64,000 nucleotides of DNA from Bacteroidetes oral taxon 274 str. F0058 (GCA_000163695.1 GG774890.1:448339-512338), one strand, 5' to 3'; counted from the first letter of the stretch, positions 16,582 through 25,449 are shown. Numbers and translations: made by a program. The notes: generated by a model not told the origin, from the sequence alone.

Positions 16582-18477
16582 TCAATTACCGGCTTGTGTG
16601 TATTTCCCATAATAGACGTCTTTAAGCAATCGATGTAAAGGAGTGTCTGTGTCGAGAGAGTCGATAAAAATATCAGGCTCGATACCTACCCCATGATGTC
16701 TGCTACCATCTCTGAAAACGACATAAGCCCCCGTTGTCATAAAAGCAGCAAAAGGCATATCTACTACTACAATATCGCCATTGCAGCCGGCTGTATAGTT
16801 TCCTACTATTGTACCAACCTTGTGGTGTTTGAGCATATCCAAGAGTGTCTCGGCAAAACTTATCGATGTCTCGTTGGCAAGGATATAAAGCGATGTGTTT
16901 ATCTTGATGTTTTGGGGCTTTCGATACCTGTATTTTTTGCTATACGCCTCGCTCTCTTTCGAATTGGCAGGGGCAATATACCACTTCGGCACATCGGTAT
17001 ATATCACATTTTTGTGATCGGGGTAATAAAAGTCTTGTTGCTGTATTTTACCAAGCGAAATTGCAGTATTCAGATAGTGCGACAATATGCTCAGAGTATT
17101 TATCGTGGGGTAACCGCGTAAGTCAAGTATCGTTACTTTCGACTTCGACAGCAAGTCGAGATGTTTGGTAAAATCTTTATAAGAACTCGAATGGTTACAA
17201 ATGTTTACATAAGTAACTGTGTCGTTGATTGGTACTACCAAATCACGTGAATGATAATAGGGATAAAGAGTAGTATACTTGGGAAAATATTTGTTTGTCA
17301 CTATATCAATATTACGCTCCGATCCGTTTTCGGTAATAGTCAATTTGATGATGGAGTCTTTTTTGAAAGACGAAAAAAGCTTTCCGTTTAAATTAAGTAT
17401 AGCAATCCCGTGTTTGAGGGTAGAATACGAAATCGTATTCAGTTTTCGCTCGACTATTTGCTCTACATCTATTCCATTTATCTTAGTAACAAAAGCATTA
17501 TCTCTATCGGCAATCGATACCGTATATCCCTTTCCGTTCGATTTCGGCAAAATATTTACTGCAAAGTCAGGGTAATACAACTTAAGATACGACTTGAGCC
17601 AACTTCCGACATTCATACCCGTAGAATTCATAATGTGTGAGTCTTTGACATTATGCATCATAGTGCATATCGCATCGTACAATTGATACACATCTGTACT
17701 CAGTGCAGCATTGCGATAGGTCTGCTCGCATATATTATCCCAATTCGTGTCTAAGCCGTCTTCGTAGAAATAGGGATAGAAATGCTGAATGAAATTGCGT
17801 CTGATTATTATATCGGCTATCCTTGCATTATAGGGTTTTAGAAAATTGATTTCCTTTTTGATATTCCTATGAAAAAAGACCTTAATAGTACTTTGGTCGA
17901 ATAGCCTTAGCTTGATGTTTTTTGTCTGTTTCTTTAGCGTTTGCAGTTCTTTTGTATTTTTCGACAGTTTGCTTACAGCTATGGGAAACCTTACATACAG
18001 GTCGTCACGGAGTTTGAAGCAATACATAGAGTCGACAACGGGCAGGCCACTCTCGTATCGCTCGAAACGCCTTATATTGATAGACTTATGGGTGGCATTT
18101 GTGTGTGTCTGCACGTAAAACAGTAAAGTTCTGTCGGCAGGTGGCGACACTTTCGAACTTTCGGCAGACTCTCCGAACTCTATCTGAGGACATATAGGAC
18201 GAAAAATCTCGTAGAGACGAACTTTCAGCTCTTCGGTTGTAGCAGCTGTCTCTATTTTGCCAAGACTGAGTATAAGAAATCTGTACCAGTCGAATTTTTT
18301 CAGATTATAGTTCGGATAGAAGTAGCGGATATAGCCGTAAGTCTTCGATAGTGCCGAGATATTCATTACACTAACGTTGTCGAGCGACTTGGTTTGCCAA
18401 GAACTTTGTGCCTCCTTGCCGTAAGTGCTTTGGAGGCTCAGTACAGCACACAATACGGTGATTATAATTTTATTCAT
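16582..18477 (-). CDS. Secreted S41-family peptidase-like protein
   Basis: A 631-residue protein with a signal peptide (cleavage about residue 20, after TYG). A large N-terminal region without recognised domains (about 25-300) is followed by a degenerate PDZ-like part and a C-terminal S41/tail-specific protease domain, recognised by LDLRGYP, the nucleophile region ETSISFAETLLDML (Ser near residue 540) and TAGCNGD. The Lys that pairs with Ser in CtpA-type enzymes, expected about 25 residues later, is not present. The enzyme therefore resembles the tricorn-like branch or may be inactive. It acts in the periplasm or outer membrane; the substrate is unknown. It has its own promoter at 18504-18511. 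Confidence 0.8.
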   Translation of the reverse strand: MNKIIITVLCAVLSLQSTYGKEAQSSWQTKSLDNVSVMNISALSKTYGYIRYFYPNYNLKKFDWYRFLILSLGKIETAATTEELKVRLYEIFRPICPQIEFGESAESSKVSPPADRTLLFYVQTHTNATHKSINIRRFERYESGLPVVDSMYCFKLRDDLYVRFPIAVSKLSKNTKELQTLKKQTKNIKLRLFDQSTIKVFFHRNIKKEINFLKPYNARIADIIIRRNFIQHFYPYFYEDGLDTNWDNICEQTYRNAALSTDVYQLYDAICTMMHNVKDSHIMNSTGMNVGSWLKSYLKLYYPDFAVNILPKSNGKGYTVSIADRDNAFVTKINGIDVEQIVERKLNTISYSTLKHGIAILNLNGKLFSSFKKDSIIKLTITENGSERNIDIVTNKYFPKYTTLYPYYHSRDLVVPINDTVTYVNICNHSSSYKDFTKHLDLLSKSKVTILDLRGYPTINTLSILSHYLNTAISLGKIQQQDFYYPDHKNVIYTDVPKWYIAPANSKESEAYSKKYRYRKPQNIKINTSLYILANETSISFAETLLDMLKHHKVGTIVGNYTAGCNGDIVVVDMPFAAFMTTGAYVVFRDGSRHHGVGIEPDIFIDSLDTDTPLHRLLKDVYYGKYTQAGN

Positions 18478-18503
18478 AGATATATAGTTTGATATTTAGA
18501 CGG

Positions 18504-18511
18504 CAAAGGTA
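18504..18511 (-). promoter_or_regulatory. Promoter of the S41 protease gene (-7 box)
   Basis: Minus strand TACCTTTG, 27 bp before the ATG of the S41-like gene. Confidence 0.75.
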
Positions 18512-18603
18512 TAAAAAAAATCCAGATATACAGTTCGTAAGTGTATGTTTTATAAAAAATTATATAGTAAAGTCTCCCTGACTACCATATTATAAAAATA
18601 TAT

Positions 18604-18611
18604 TAACTTTG
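18604..18611 (+). promoter_or_regulatory. Promoter of the small lipoprotein gene (-7 box)
   Basis: TAACTTTG, 56 bp before the ATG at 18667. It is divergent from the promoter at 18504. Confidence 0.75.
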
Positions 18612-18666
18612 CGGAATATTGTATAATTAAAAAGGTTGTGCCCGATACGTAGACAGGGGTTAATAT

Positions 18667-19068
18667 ATGAAAAGGTTATCATATTTATTTACAATACTCT
18701 TTTGTTCTATTTTATTTGCATCTTGCGGAAGCATTAATAAAAACTTGAAAGAAGAAATGCAAAAAATAAAAGAACAATGTCCTATTGATATGGGGCAGGG
18801 AATAGTGATGACTAATGTCGATTTTTATGAAGGAGAGAAAATATTAGAGTACGTCATATCTATCGACGGAGTAGAATCTATAGATCAAGATGGAGTGCAA
18901 CAAATGAAAGAAGTTATCGTTGAAGAGCTTGCTAACAATAGTTCTTTTTTATCAAATGTTTCGGTAAAAATGATACTTAAACAAGGTTACCGCTTTCGGT
19001 ACATATATACGGATGTTGCAGGGAACAAGCTTGCCGAGATCATAATCAATGACTCCGACTTGCCATAG
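18667..19068 (+). CDS. Small lipoprotein of unknown function
   Basis: 133 residues. An N-terminal lipoprotein signal ends in the lipobox FASC, making C20 the lipid-modified residue. The short mature domain has alternating helices and strands; residues about 50-115 (TNVDFYEGEKILEY to a QGYRFRYIY strand) form a compact alpha/beta domain that I cannot assign to a named family. It is expected on the inner or outer membrane, facing the periplasm. It has its own promoter. Divergent from the S41 protease and unrelated to fprA downstream as far as can be seen. Confidence 0.8.
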   Translation: MKRLSYLFTILFCSILFASCGSINKNLKEEMQKIKEQCPIDMGQGIVMTNVDFYEGEKILEYVISIDGVESIDQDGVQQMKEVIVEELANNSSFLSNVSVKMILKQGYRFRYIYTDVAGNKLAEIIINDSDLP

Positions 19069-19141
19069 TAGTATTTTTAATTAGCTGTGAAAAATATAGA
19101 TAAAACCTACAACATTACATAGAACTTAAAAATAAATTTTT

Positions 19142-19149
19142 TACCTTTG
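19142..19149 (+). promoter_or_regulatory. Promoter of the flavodiiron gene (-7 box)
   Basis: TACCTTTG, only 23 bp before the ATG at 19173, giving a very short leader. Confidence 0.75.
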
Positions 19150-19172
19150 CACAAAAAATAATCTATAAAAAA

Positions 19173-20357
19173 ATGTTTGCACAAAAGATTTCCGATGCTC
19201 TGTATTATGTCGGTGTCAACGACCGCAAGAACGAACTGTTCGAACGTATGATATCGCTACCACACGGAGTTACATACAATTCATATTTACTTGTCGATGA
19301 GAAGGTAACGCTCTTCGATTCGGTAGAGATATGCTATGCCGAAGAGTCTATCGACAAAATACGCCGCGTGCTTGGCGAACGTAAGGTCGATTATATGATA
19401 CTACACCATATCGAACCCGACCATTCGTCCGGTATAAGGCAATATCTTGCCGTGTATCCCGATATGCAGCTGGTTTGTACCAAAAAAGCCGCTGAGATGT
19501 TGCAGGGTTACTATGGCATTACAGCCAACATAAAGACGGTCGACGAAGGTGAGGAGTTGTCGCTGGGCAGCCACAAGTTGAAGTTCATATTCGCCCCTAT
19601 GGTTCATTGGCCTGAGGTGATGATGAGCTACGAGCAGACCGAGAAGATACTCTTCTCTGCCGATGGGTTCGGATGCTTCCATACACTCGACGGTGCCGTA
19701 ATAGACAAGCAGCTCAATATAGAGCCATATATCACCGAAATGGAGCGATATTATGTGAATATTGTCGGCAAATACGGCTTGCCCGTGCAGAATGTGTTTA
19801 AGAAGCTGGCCAATTACAGCATCGATACTATTTGTTCGCTCCACGGACCTGTATGGCAAGAGCACAAAGATAGGGTTATGGGTGTCTACGACCGCCTTAG
19901 CAAATACGAGGGTGCCGAAGGTGTAGTCATTGTCTATGGCTCTATGTATTCGCATACGGAGGCTATGGCAGAGGCGATAGCTTGCGGTGCACACGAGATT
20001 ACGAAGAACGTCGTGGTGCACGACGCATCAAAAAGCGATGTGTCGCAGATAATCACCGACATTTTCCGATACAAAGGCTTCGTCGTCGGCTCGCCCACAT
20101 ACAACGGAGCGATATACCCACGTGTGCAAGAGGTGGTCGAACGCATCGAACACCGCGGGCTGAAAAACCGTGTCTTTGCGGCGTTCGGTTCGTTCACTTG
20201 GGCAGGACAGGCTGTAAAGCTCCTCAACGAATTCGGACAGAGGATGAAGTACGATGTCATTGACCCCATCGAGGTGAAATACACTATGCAGGGCGACGAC
20301 GATTACAACCGCCTCTACAGCCTCGGACGCGAGGTTGCCATGAAGTGTAAGAACTAA
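19173..20357 (+). CDS. A-type flavodiiron protein (FprA family)
   Basis: A cytoplasmic flavodiiron protein of 394 residues that reduces O2 (or NO) to water (or N2O) in anaerobes and thus protects against oxygen stress. The N-terminal metallo-beta-lactamase domain has the diiron ligand motif HHIEPDHSSG near residue 78, further ligands around MVHWPEVM and SLHGPVW, and the C-terminal flavodoxin domain starts near residue 250 with IVYGSMYSHTEAMAEAI, binding FMN. Together with cytochrome bd, Tpx and AhpCF in this window it points to an anaerobe or microaerobe coping with oxygen. A very small Cys-rich gene follows. Confidence 0.95.
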   Translation: MFAQKISDALYYVGVNDRKNELFERMISLPHGVTYNSYLLVDEKVTLFDSVEICYAEESIDKIRRVLGERKVDYMILHHIEPDHSSGIRQYLAVYPDMQLVCTKKAAEMLQGYYGITANIKTVDEGEELSLGSHKLKFIFAPMVHWPEVMMSYEQTEKILFSADGFGCFHTLDGAVIDKQLNIEPYITEMERYYVNIVGKYGLPVQNVFKKLANYSIDTICSLHGPVWQEHKDRVMGVYDRLSKYEGAEGVVIVYGSMYSHTEAMAEAIACGAHEITKNVVVHDASKSDVSQIITDIFRYKGFVVGSPTYNGAIYPRVQEVVERIEHRGLKNRVFAAFGSFTWAGQAVKLLNEFGQRMKYDVIDPIEVKYTMQGDDDYNRLYSLGREVAMKCKN

Positions 20358-20373
20358 AAAACGGCAGTAGGCG

Positions 20374-20550
20374 ATGGATTTTGCAGAACGAGTAGTACGT
20401 TGCCCCAAGTGCGGGCGGGAGTTTGTATGTCGGCACAGTGCAGAGTGCTTTTGTACCAAATATCGCCTTACTCCGGAGGTATCCGCCAAGCTGCGTAGCC
20501 TGTATAATGACTGTCTGTGCGAAGATTGTCTGCGAGGATATGCGGTTTGA
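20374..20550 (+). CDS. Cysteine-rich CWC family small protein
   Basis: A 58-residue reading frame that shows the Cys_rich_CWC pattern: RCPKCGREFVCR, then ECFCTKYRLTPE, then DCLCEDCLRGY, with eight cysteines arranged as CxxC and CxC/CxxC pairs suited to binding zinc. No function is known for the family. It starts 16 bp after the flavodiiron stop, so it is probably cotranscribed with it, and ends before a terminator at 20590. Codon use and motif order support a real gene in spite of its size. Confidence 0.82.
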   Translation: MDFAERVVRCPKCGREFVCRHSAECFCTKYRLTPEVSAKLRSLYNDCLCEDCLRGYAV

Positions 20551-20589
20551 GCCGAGACCAAAGTAGGGTCTTGACAGAAACGAAAATAT

Positions 20590-20627
20590 AAAAATGCGGA
20601 TTGTTACAATAATAATCTGCATTTTTT
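20590..20627 (+). terminator. Rho-independent terminator
   Basis: AAATGCGGATT pairs with AATCTGCATTT (one G-U pair), followed by TTTTTTCG. It closes the flavodiiron/CWC unit. Confidence 0.88.
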
Positions 20628-20669
20628 CGTTTATTGTGTGTAATAAGTAACTAAATTTATAAAAAGCCT

Positions 20670-20837
20670 ATGGAAGTAAATTCTACACAAAACAGATTAA
20701 GACTATTGCTAAAACAAACAAAAAAACTACAACCTTGTCCACGAACCGACACACTGCAAGTGATACTTGCTTTTGCAGCTACATACGAGGTCGAGAGGTT
20801 TTCGTGCGGTGAACATATTTCCTATTTTACCAACTGA
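20670..20837 (+). CDS. Possible 55-residue protein
   Basis: An ATG-started frame of 55 codons between the terminator at 20590 and ssb. The product begins MEVNSTQNRLRLLLKQTKKL and ends HISYFTN. The first half is a basic amphipathic helix; the second half (LQVILAFAATYEVERFSCG) is a hydrophobic helix and a short tail. Codon choice looks like that of neighbours (gaa, gta, aaa, ttg) but no family is recognised, and there is no clear promoter box upstream. It may be a small conserved protein or chance. Confidence 0.45.
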   Translation: MEVNSTQNRLRLLLKQTKKLQPCPRTDTLQVILAFAATYEVERFSCGEHISYFTN

Positions 20838-20904
20838 GTCTGGCAATGTTTAGCTTTCTGCCACGTTTTTATAAAAAAATAATTGCTATTCTAAAAAAAA
20901 GAAG

Positions 20905-20912
20905 TACCTTTA
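20905..20912 (+). promoter_or_regulatory. Probable promoter of ssb (weak -7 box)
   Basis: TACCTTTA differs from TAnnTTTG only in the last base; it lies 51 bp before the ssb ATG. Confidence 0.45.
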
Positions 20913-20962
20913 CAGACCGAATGGTAACTATTGAGTAATTAATAAAATAAAATGATAAGAAA

Positions 20963-21406
20963 ATGGCACTAAACAAAGTATTTTTGATAGGAAACGCAGG
21001 TAAAGACCCCGAAGTACATTATTTCGACTCCAATACACGTAAAGCCACTTTCAGTCTGGCTACGACCGACAGAGGTTTCACCCGTGCAGACGGTACAGTC
21101 GTACCCGAGCGTACGGAGTGGCACAACATCGTAGCTTGGCGGGGTTTGGCTGAGATTATAGAGAAATATGTCCGCAAAGGCACTAAATTATTCGTCGAAG
21201 GTAAACTTACGAGTCGCTCTTACGAAGATAAATCGGGTGTAAAGCGTTATGTTACGGAGATAGTAGCGGAAAATCTGGAGCTCCTCAGCCGAGCTAATTC
21301 GTCGCAAGACGAGGCCCCCCCTGCCGCAGGTAATGCTCCCACCCAGCCACAGTACGACTATGTACCGCCGACAGATACGAACGAAGACAGCGATTTGCCG
21401 TTTTGA
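20963..21406 (+). CDS. ssb: Single-stranded DNA-binding protein
   Basis: A 147-residue SSB. The OB fold covers residues 1-110, starting ALNKVFLIGNAGKDPEV and including TEWHNIVAWRGLAEIIEKYVRKG. It is followed by a short Pro/Gln linker and an acidic tail ending DSDLPF, the conserved peptide that recruits replication and repair partners. It is shorter than E. coli SSB, as usual in Bacteroidetes. Confidence 0.97.
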   Translation: MALNKVFLIGNAGKDPEVHYFDSNTRKATFSLATTDRGFTRADGTVVPERTEWHNIVAWRGLAEIIEKYVRKGTKLFVEGKLTSRSYEDKSGVKRYVTEIVAENLELLSRANSSQDEAPPAAGNAPTQPQYDYVPPTDTNEDSDLPF

Positions 21407-21435
21407 TACAGGCGAGTGATATTGATATAAGAAAG

Positions 21436-21457
21436 AGAGGCTATATTGCCTCTTTTT
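21436..21457 (+). terminator. Weak terminator of ssb
   Basis: AGAGGC (21436-21441) with GCCTCT (21448-21453) followed by TTTTT. The tyrS promoter begins directly after it at 21460. Confidence 0.6.
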
Positions 21458-21459
21458 TG

Positions 21460-21467
21460 TACTTTTG
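21460..21467 (+). promoter_or_regulatory. Promoter of tyrS-tadA (-7 box)
   Basis: TACTTTTG matches TAnnTTTG. Because it overlaps the first codons of the longest tyrS frame, the true start must be the later ATG at 21516. Confidence 0.7.
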
Positions 21468-21515
21468 CATTCTGTAAAATTACTTATTAATGATAAATAC
21501 TGTAGACAATACGAT

Positions 21516-22808
21516 ATGAATTTTGTAGAAGAACTTAGGTGGCGAGGTATGCTTCACGATATTATGCCCGGTACCGAAGATATACTGAAAAAAGAGTGCA
21601 TTACGGCGTACGTAGGTATAGACCCTACGGCAGACTCGTTGCACATCGGACACCTGTGTAGCGTGATGATGCTGAAACATTTTCAACGTTGCGGACACAA
21701 GCCGATAGTGCTTGTGGGCGGGGCTACAGGTATGATAGGAGATCCCTCGGGCAAATCCGACGAGCGAAATCTACTCGATGAAGATACCCTCCGACACAAT
21801 CAGGAGGCTATCAGGTTACAACTGCAAAAGTTTTTGGATTTCGGAGATGATGCCCCGAATGCTGCCGAACTTGTCAATAACTACGACTGGATGAAAGACG
21901 TAACTTTTCTCGATTTTACCAGAAATATAGGCAAGCACATAACCGTTAATTATATGATGAGTAAGGACTCTGTTAAGAGGCGTCTCAACGGTGAGTTTTC
22001 GGCAGGGATGAGTTTTACCGAGTTTACATATCAGCTGCTCCAGGGCTTCGATTTTCTGCATTTGTATCGTACCAAAAATTGTAAATTGCAGATGGGTGGT
22101 TCAGACCAATGGGGTAATATAACCACCGGTACCGAACTTATTCGTCGTATAGAGCAGAGCGAGGCTTTTGCCCTCACTTGTCCGCTTATAACCAAAGCCG
22201 ACGGCACCAAGTTCGGCAAAACAGAGACGGGCAATATTTGGTTGTCGGCAGAGTACACCTCGCCATACAAATTTTACCAATTTTGGCTAAATACCGCCGA
22301 CGAAGATGCCGAACGATACATCAGAATTTTTACCGAGCTACCGCACGACGAGATAGCCGCCCTTGTGGCAGAGCACAAGAATGCACCGCACGAACGCAAG
22401 TTGCAGAGACGCTTGGCTGAGGAGGTAACTGTGATGGTTCACTCGCATGAGGCATTGCAGATGGCAGTAGAGGCTTCGGCAATACTTTTTGGTAATGCTA
22501 CCAAAGAGATGTTGAGTAGAATAGACGAACAAACGCTTCTGTCTCTCTTCGAAGGAGTACCTCGATTTACGATAGACAAGGGGCTGTTGCAGAGTGGGGT
22601 ACAGCCGCTTACACTGCTTGCCGAACTGACGAATATTTTTCCATCGAAGGGAGAGGCTCGTAAAACGATACAAGCCAACGGACTGAGTCTGAATAAAGAA
22701 AAACTGACAGATATAGATCGACTGATAGGATTGGACAGCCTTATCGGAGATAAATATCTGATAGTTCAAAAAGGGAAAAAGAACTACTACTGTATAATAG
22801 TCGAATGA
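21516..22808 (+). CDS. tyrS: Tyrosyl-tRNA synthetase
   Basis: Class I aminoacyl-tRNA synthetase that charges tRNA-Tyr (430 residues). The HIGH motif is at residues 43-46 (SLHIGHLC), the KMSKS counterpart is KFGKT at about 232-236, tyrosine-binding residues occur in [13 protein letters not shown], and an S4-like RNA-binding domain ends the protein. The start chosen is ATG 21516 ([11 protein letters not shown]), since the longer frame would begin upstream of the presumed transcription start. Its stop overlaps the start of tadA (ATGA), so translation is probably coupled. Confidence 0.96.
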   Translation: MNFVEELRWRGMLHDIMPGTEDILKKECITAYVGIDPTADSLHIGHLCSVMMLKHFQRCGHKPIVLVGGATGMIGDPSGKSDERNLLDEDTLRHNQEAIRLQLQKFLDFGDDAPNAAELVNNYDWMKDVTFLDFTRNIGKHITVNYMMSKDSVKRRLNGEFSAGMSFTEFTYQLLQGFDFLHLYRTKNCKLQMGGSDQWGNITTGTELIRRIEQSEAFALTCPLITKADGTKFGKTETGNIWLSAEYTSPYKFYQFWLNTADEDAERYIRIFTELPHDEIAALVAEHKNAPHERKLQRRLAEEVTVMVHSHEALQMAVEASAILFGNATKEMLSRIDEQTLLSLFEGVPRFTIDKGLLQSGVQPLTLLAELTNIFPSKGEARKTIQANGLSLNKEKLTDIDRLIGLDSLIGDKYLIVQKGKKNYYCIIVE

Positions 22809-23236
22809 CAGATGTCTATTTTATGCAGCAGGCACTCAGGGAAGCTGCTTATGCTTTCGACGAGGGCGAAGTCCCCATTGGTGCCGTTGTGGTGTGTGCC
22901 GGTAATATTATAGCTAAGGCACACAATCTGACAGAACGTCTTAACGATGTTACGGCTCACGCCGAAATGCAGGCTGTTACTATGGCAGCAAATTATCTGG
23001 GCGGAAAATATCTAAACGACTGTACTCTGTATGTTACCCTCGAACCTTGTGTAATGTGTGCCGGTGCTTTGGCTTGGGCTCATATAGGTAGGGTAGTATT
23101 CGGAGCCTACGACGACAAACGGGGATTCGGGCGGTTTGCTCCCAAGGCACTACATACCAAAACAGAACTTGTAGGCGGTGTTATGGCACAGGAGTGTGGA
23201 GAGATACTGCAACGGTTTTTTTCTACAAAAAGATAA
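22805..23236 (+). CDS. tadA: tRNA-specific adenosine deaminase
   Basis: Converts A34 to inosine in tRNA-Arg(ACG). The 143-residue protein has the zinc deaminase motif HAE at residues 52-54 (catalytic Glu54) and PCVMC with C82 and C85. It starts inside the last codons of tyrS (4-bp overlap). The adjacent [15 protein letters not shown] stretch is typical of TadA, as opposed to guanine or cytosine deaminases. Downstream is only a weak hairpin (23248-23272), then the 21-bp repeat array. Confidence 0.95.
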   Translation: MTDVYFMQQALREAAYAFDEGEVPIGAVVVCAGNIIAKAHNLTERLNDVTAHAEMQAVTMAANYLGGKYLNDCTLYVTLEPCVMCAGALAWAHIGRVVFGAYDDKRGFGRFAPKALHTKTELVGGVMAQECGEILQRFFSTKR

Positions 23237-23371
23237 CTTTTTTTGTAAAATAGGCAAAAATAATGCCATTTCTTTATATATTTTGTTTGATATTGTGAAA
23301 TATATACCTTTAATAATGTTATATGATATGCAATTGATTGTTTTTTATGTGTGAATGATTAATTTGTATCA

Positions 23372-23707
23372 GTAGCCAAATGATAATGACGTGTAGCCAA
23401 TACATTCGTATCAGTAGCCAAAGAATTTGCATCAGTAGCCAACCCTGAATGATGTGTAGCCAGTGAATTTGTATCAGTAGCCAAGCAATAATAATGTGTA
23501 GCCAAAAGATTTGCACGTGTAGCCAAGCTTCTGTAACGTGTAGCCAGACAATTTACATCAGTAGCCCAAGGTAAATGATATGTAGCCAATAGGTTTGTAT
23601 CAGTAGCCAAACAATAATGATATGTAGCCACCGCATTCGTATCGGTAGCCAATCCCGAATGACGTGTAGCCAATACTCCGCAAAGTGTAGCAGACCTGTA
23701 AGATGTA
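23372..23707 (+). repeat. Array of sixteen 21-bp tandem repeats with GTAGCC core
   Basis: Each unit begins with GTAGCC, and the starts fall at 23372, 23393, 23414, 23435, 23456, 23477, 23498, 23519, 23540, 23561, 23582, 23603, 23624, 23645, 23666 and 23687: exactly 21 bp apart, without any slip. The other bases are degenerate and mostly alternate between two unit types, one with TATCAG and one with a TGT or CGTGT before the core. On the minus strand the array stays open in one frame and would read LATxxxx heptads such as LATDTNS and LATRHSG, ending at a stop at 23359, but there is no ATG between the ettA stop and the array. The array fills the space between convergent tadA and ettA. The flanks 23237-23371 and 23708-23735 hold no gene. 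Confidence 0.95.
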
Positions 23708-23735
23708 ACTAATTGTATTGCCCGATGATAGACGG

Positions 23736-25403
23736 TCAGATAAGTTTCCTGTATTTTATCCTCTTGGGTTGCTGGTAGCCGTCGCGTTGCTGCTTGTACT
23801 CTTCGTACTCCGAATAGGAGCCTTCGAAGTAGACCACTTTGGAGTCTCCCTCGAAAGAGAGTATGTGTGTGCATATCCTGTCGAGAAACCAACGGTCGTG
23901 CGATATGACGACGGCACACCCTGCAAAGTCGGTGAGCCCTTCTTCCAATGCCCTGAGCGTATTGACGTCGATATCGTTGGTAGGTTCGTCGAGGAGCAGC
24001 ACATTGGCTTCGGATTTGAGCGTCAGAGCGAGGTGAAGGCGGTTGCGTTCGCCACCGGAGAGTACTCCGCAGAGTTTTTCTTGGTCTGCTCCCGTGAAGT
24101 TGAACCGCGAAAGGTAGGCACGGGCATTAATCTCCCTGCCTGCAACACGAATGAACTCTGTGCCGCCCGATACCACTTGAAATATGGTTTTATTTGGGTC
24201 TATATCCTTGTGCATCTGGTCGACGTAGCCTATTTTTACCGTTTCGCCCACCTCGAATGTTCCTTTGTCGACACTTTCCATACCCATTATCATACGGAAG
24301 AGCGTGGTTTTGCCCGTTCCGTTAGCACCGATGATACCCACAATGCCGTTCGGCGGCAGGGTGAAGTTGAGGTCTTCGAATAGCAGCTTGTCTCCGAAAG
24401 CCTTTGCTACGCCTTTTGCCTCTATCACCTTATTGCCGAGTCGGGGACCGTTGGGTATGAATATCTCGAGTTTCTCTTCGCGTGCCTTCTGGTCTTCGTT
24501 GAGCAGTCGGTCGTAGGCATTAAGACGTGCCTTGCCTTTGGCGTGGCGAGCCGTGGGAGCCATACGTACCCACTCAAGCTCCCTCTCCAGAGTCTTGCGT
24601 CGTTTGCTCTGCTGCTTCTCTTCCATCGCCATACGTGCTGTTTTCTGTTCGAGCCAGCCCGAGTAGTTGCCTTTCCAAGGGATACCTTCGCCTCTGTCGA
24701 GCTCGAGTATCCATCCGGCGACGTGGTCGAGGAAATAACGGTCGTGTGTGATGGCTATTACCGTGCCCTGATACTGTTGCAAGTGCTGTTCGAGCCAGTC
24801 GATGCTCTCGGCATCGAGGTGGTTTGTGGGTTCGTCGAGTAGAAGTATATCGGGCTGTTGCAGCAAGAGACGGCACAGAGCCACACGGCGACGTTCGCCT
24901 CCCGAGAGGTTCTTTACGGGAGTGTCTTCGTCCGGACAACGCAGAGCGTCCATAGCTTTTTCGAGTCTGGTGTCGATATTCCACGCATCGCAGGCGTCGA
25001 GGCGATCTTGTACCTCCGCCTGGCGTGCCAGAAGTTTATCGAAGTCGGCATTTTCGTCGCCGAAAGCGGCGTTTATCGCTTCGAACTCGGCAAGCAGAGC
25101 CATAGTATCGGCAACACCTTCACGAACGACCTCTATGACTGTCTTCTCTTCGTCGAATTTGGGCTCTTGCTCCAGGTAGCCGACCGAATAACCTGGCGAG
25201 AATACCACTTCGCCATCGAAATTCTTCTCGACACCTGCTATGATTTTGAGCAGGGTCGATTTGCCCGAGCCATTGAGACCGATGATACCGATTTTTGCTC
25301 CGTAAAAGAATGAAAGATATATGTTTTTGAGAACTTGCTTTGTGGGGGTAAACGATTTGGATACGTTTACCATCGAGAAGATTACTTTTTTGTCGTCAGC
25401 CAT
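23736..25403 (-). CDS. ettA: Energy-dependent translational throttle protein EttA (ABC-F)
   Basis: An ABC-F ATPase that binds the ribosomal E site and controls the first elongation steps according to ATP level. The 555 residues hold two ABC domains with Walker A GLNGSGKST and GANGTGKTT, signature LSGGERRR and LSGGERNR, and Walker B LLLDEPTNHLD and LLLDEPTNDID. Between them is the arm/linker region rich in Arg and Lys. The spacing and the KVIFSMVNVSKSF start fit EttA and not resistance-type ABC-F proteins. It is probably the last gene of a minus-strand unit with zapA, rny and a PH-domain gene. Confidence 0.95.
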   Translation of the reverse strand: MADDKKVIFSMVNVSKSFTPTKQVLKNIYLSFFYGAKIGIIGLNGSGKSTLLKIIAGVEKNFDGEVVFSPGYSVGYLEQEPKFDEEKTVIEVVREGVADTMALLAEFEAINAAFGDENADFDKLLARQAEVQDRLDACDAWNIDTRLEKAMDALRCPDEDTPVKNLSGGERRRVALCRLLLQQPDILLLDEPTNHLDAESIDWLEQHLQQYQGTVIAITHDRYFLDHVAGWILELDRGEGIPWKGNYSGWLEQKTARMAMEEKQQSKRRKTLERELEWVRMAPTARHAKGKARLNAYDRLLNEDQKAREEKLEIFIPNGPRLGNKVIEAKGVAKAFGDKLLFEDLNFTLPPNGIVGIIGANGTGKTTLFRMIMGMESVDKGTFEVGETVKIGYVDQMHKDIDPNKTIFQVVSGGTEFIRVAGREINARAYLSRFNFTGADQEKLCGVLSGGERNRLHLALTLKSEANVLLLDEPTNDIDVNTLRALEEGLTDFAGCAVVISHDRWFLDRICTHILSFEGDSKVVYFEGSYSEYEEYKQQRDGYQQPKRIKYRKLI

Positions 25404-25449
25404 CTGTAAATAATTTTATGGTTTGTAAAAAAATCGATAAAGTCAGTCA

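Noticed and set aside
23319..23516. Second minus-strand heptad frame (WLLIQIN type) through the array
   Set aside because: Any frame of a 21-bp periodic array gives heptads; this one is shorter and starts inside the repeats.
23372..23707. CRISPR array
   Set aside because: Only six bases are constant, the period is 21 bp and there are no spacer-length unique segments or cas genes.
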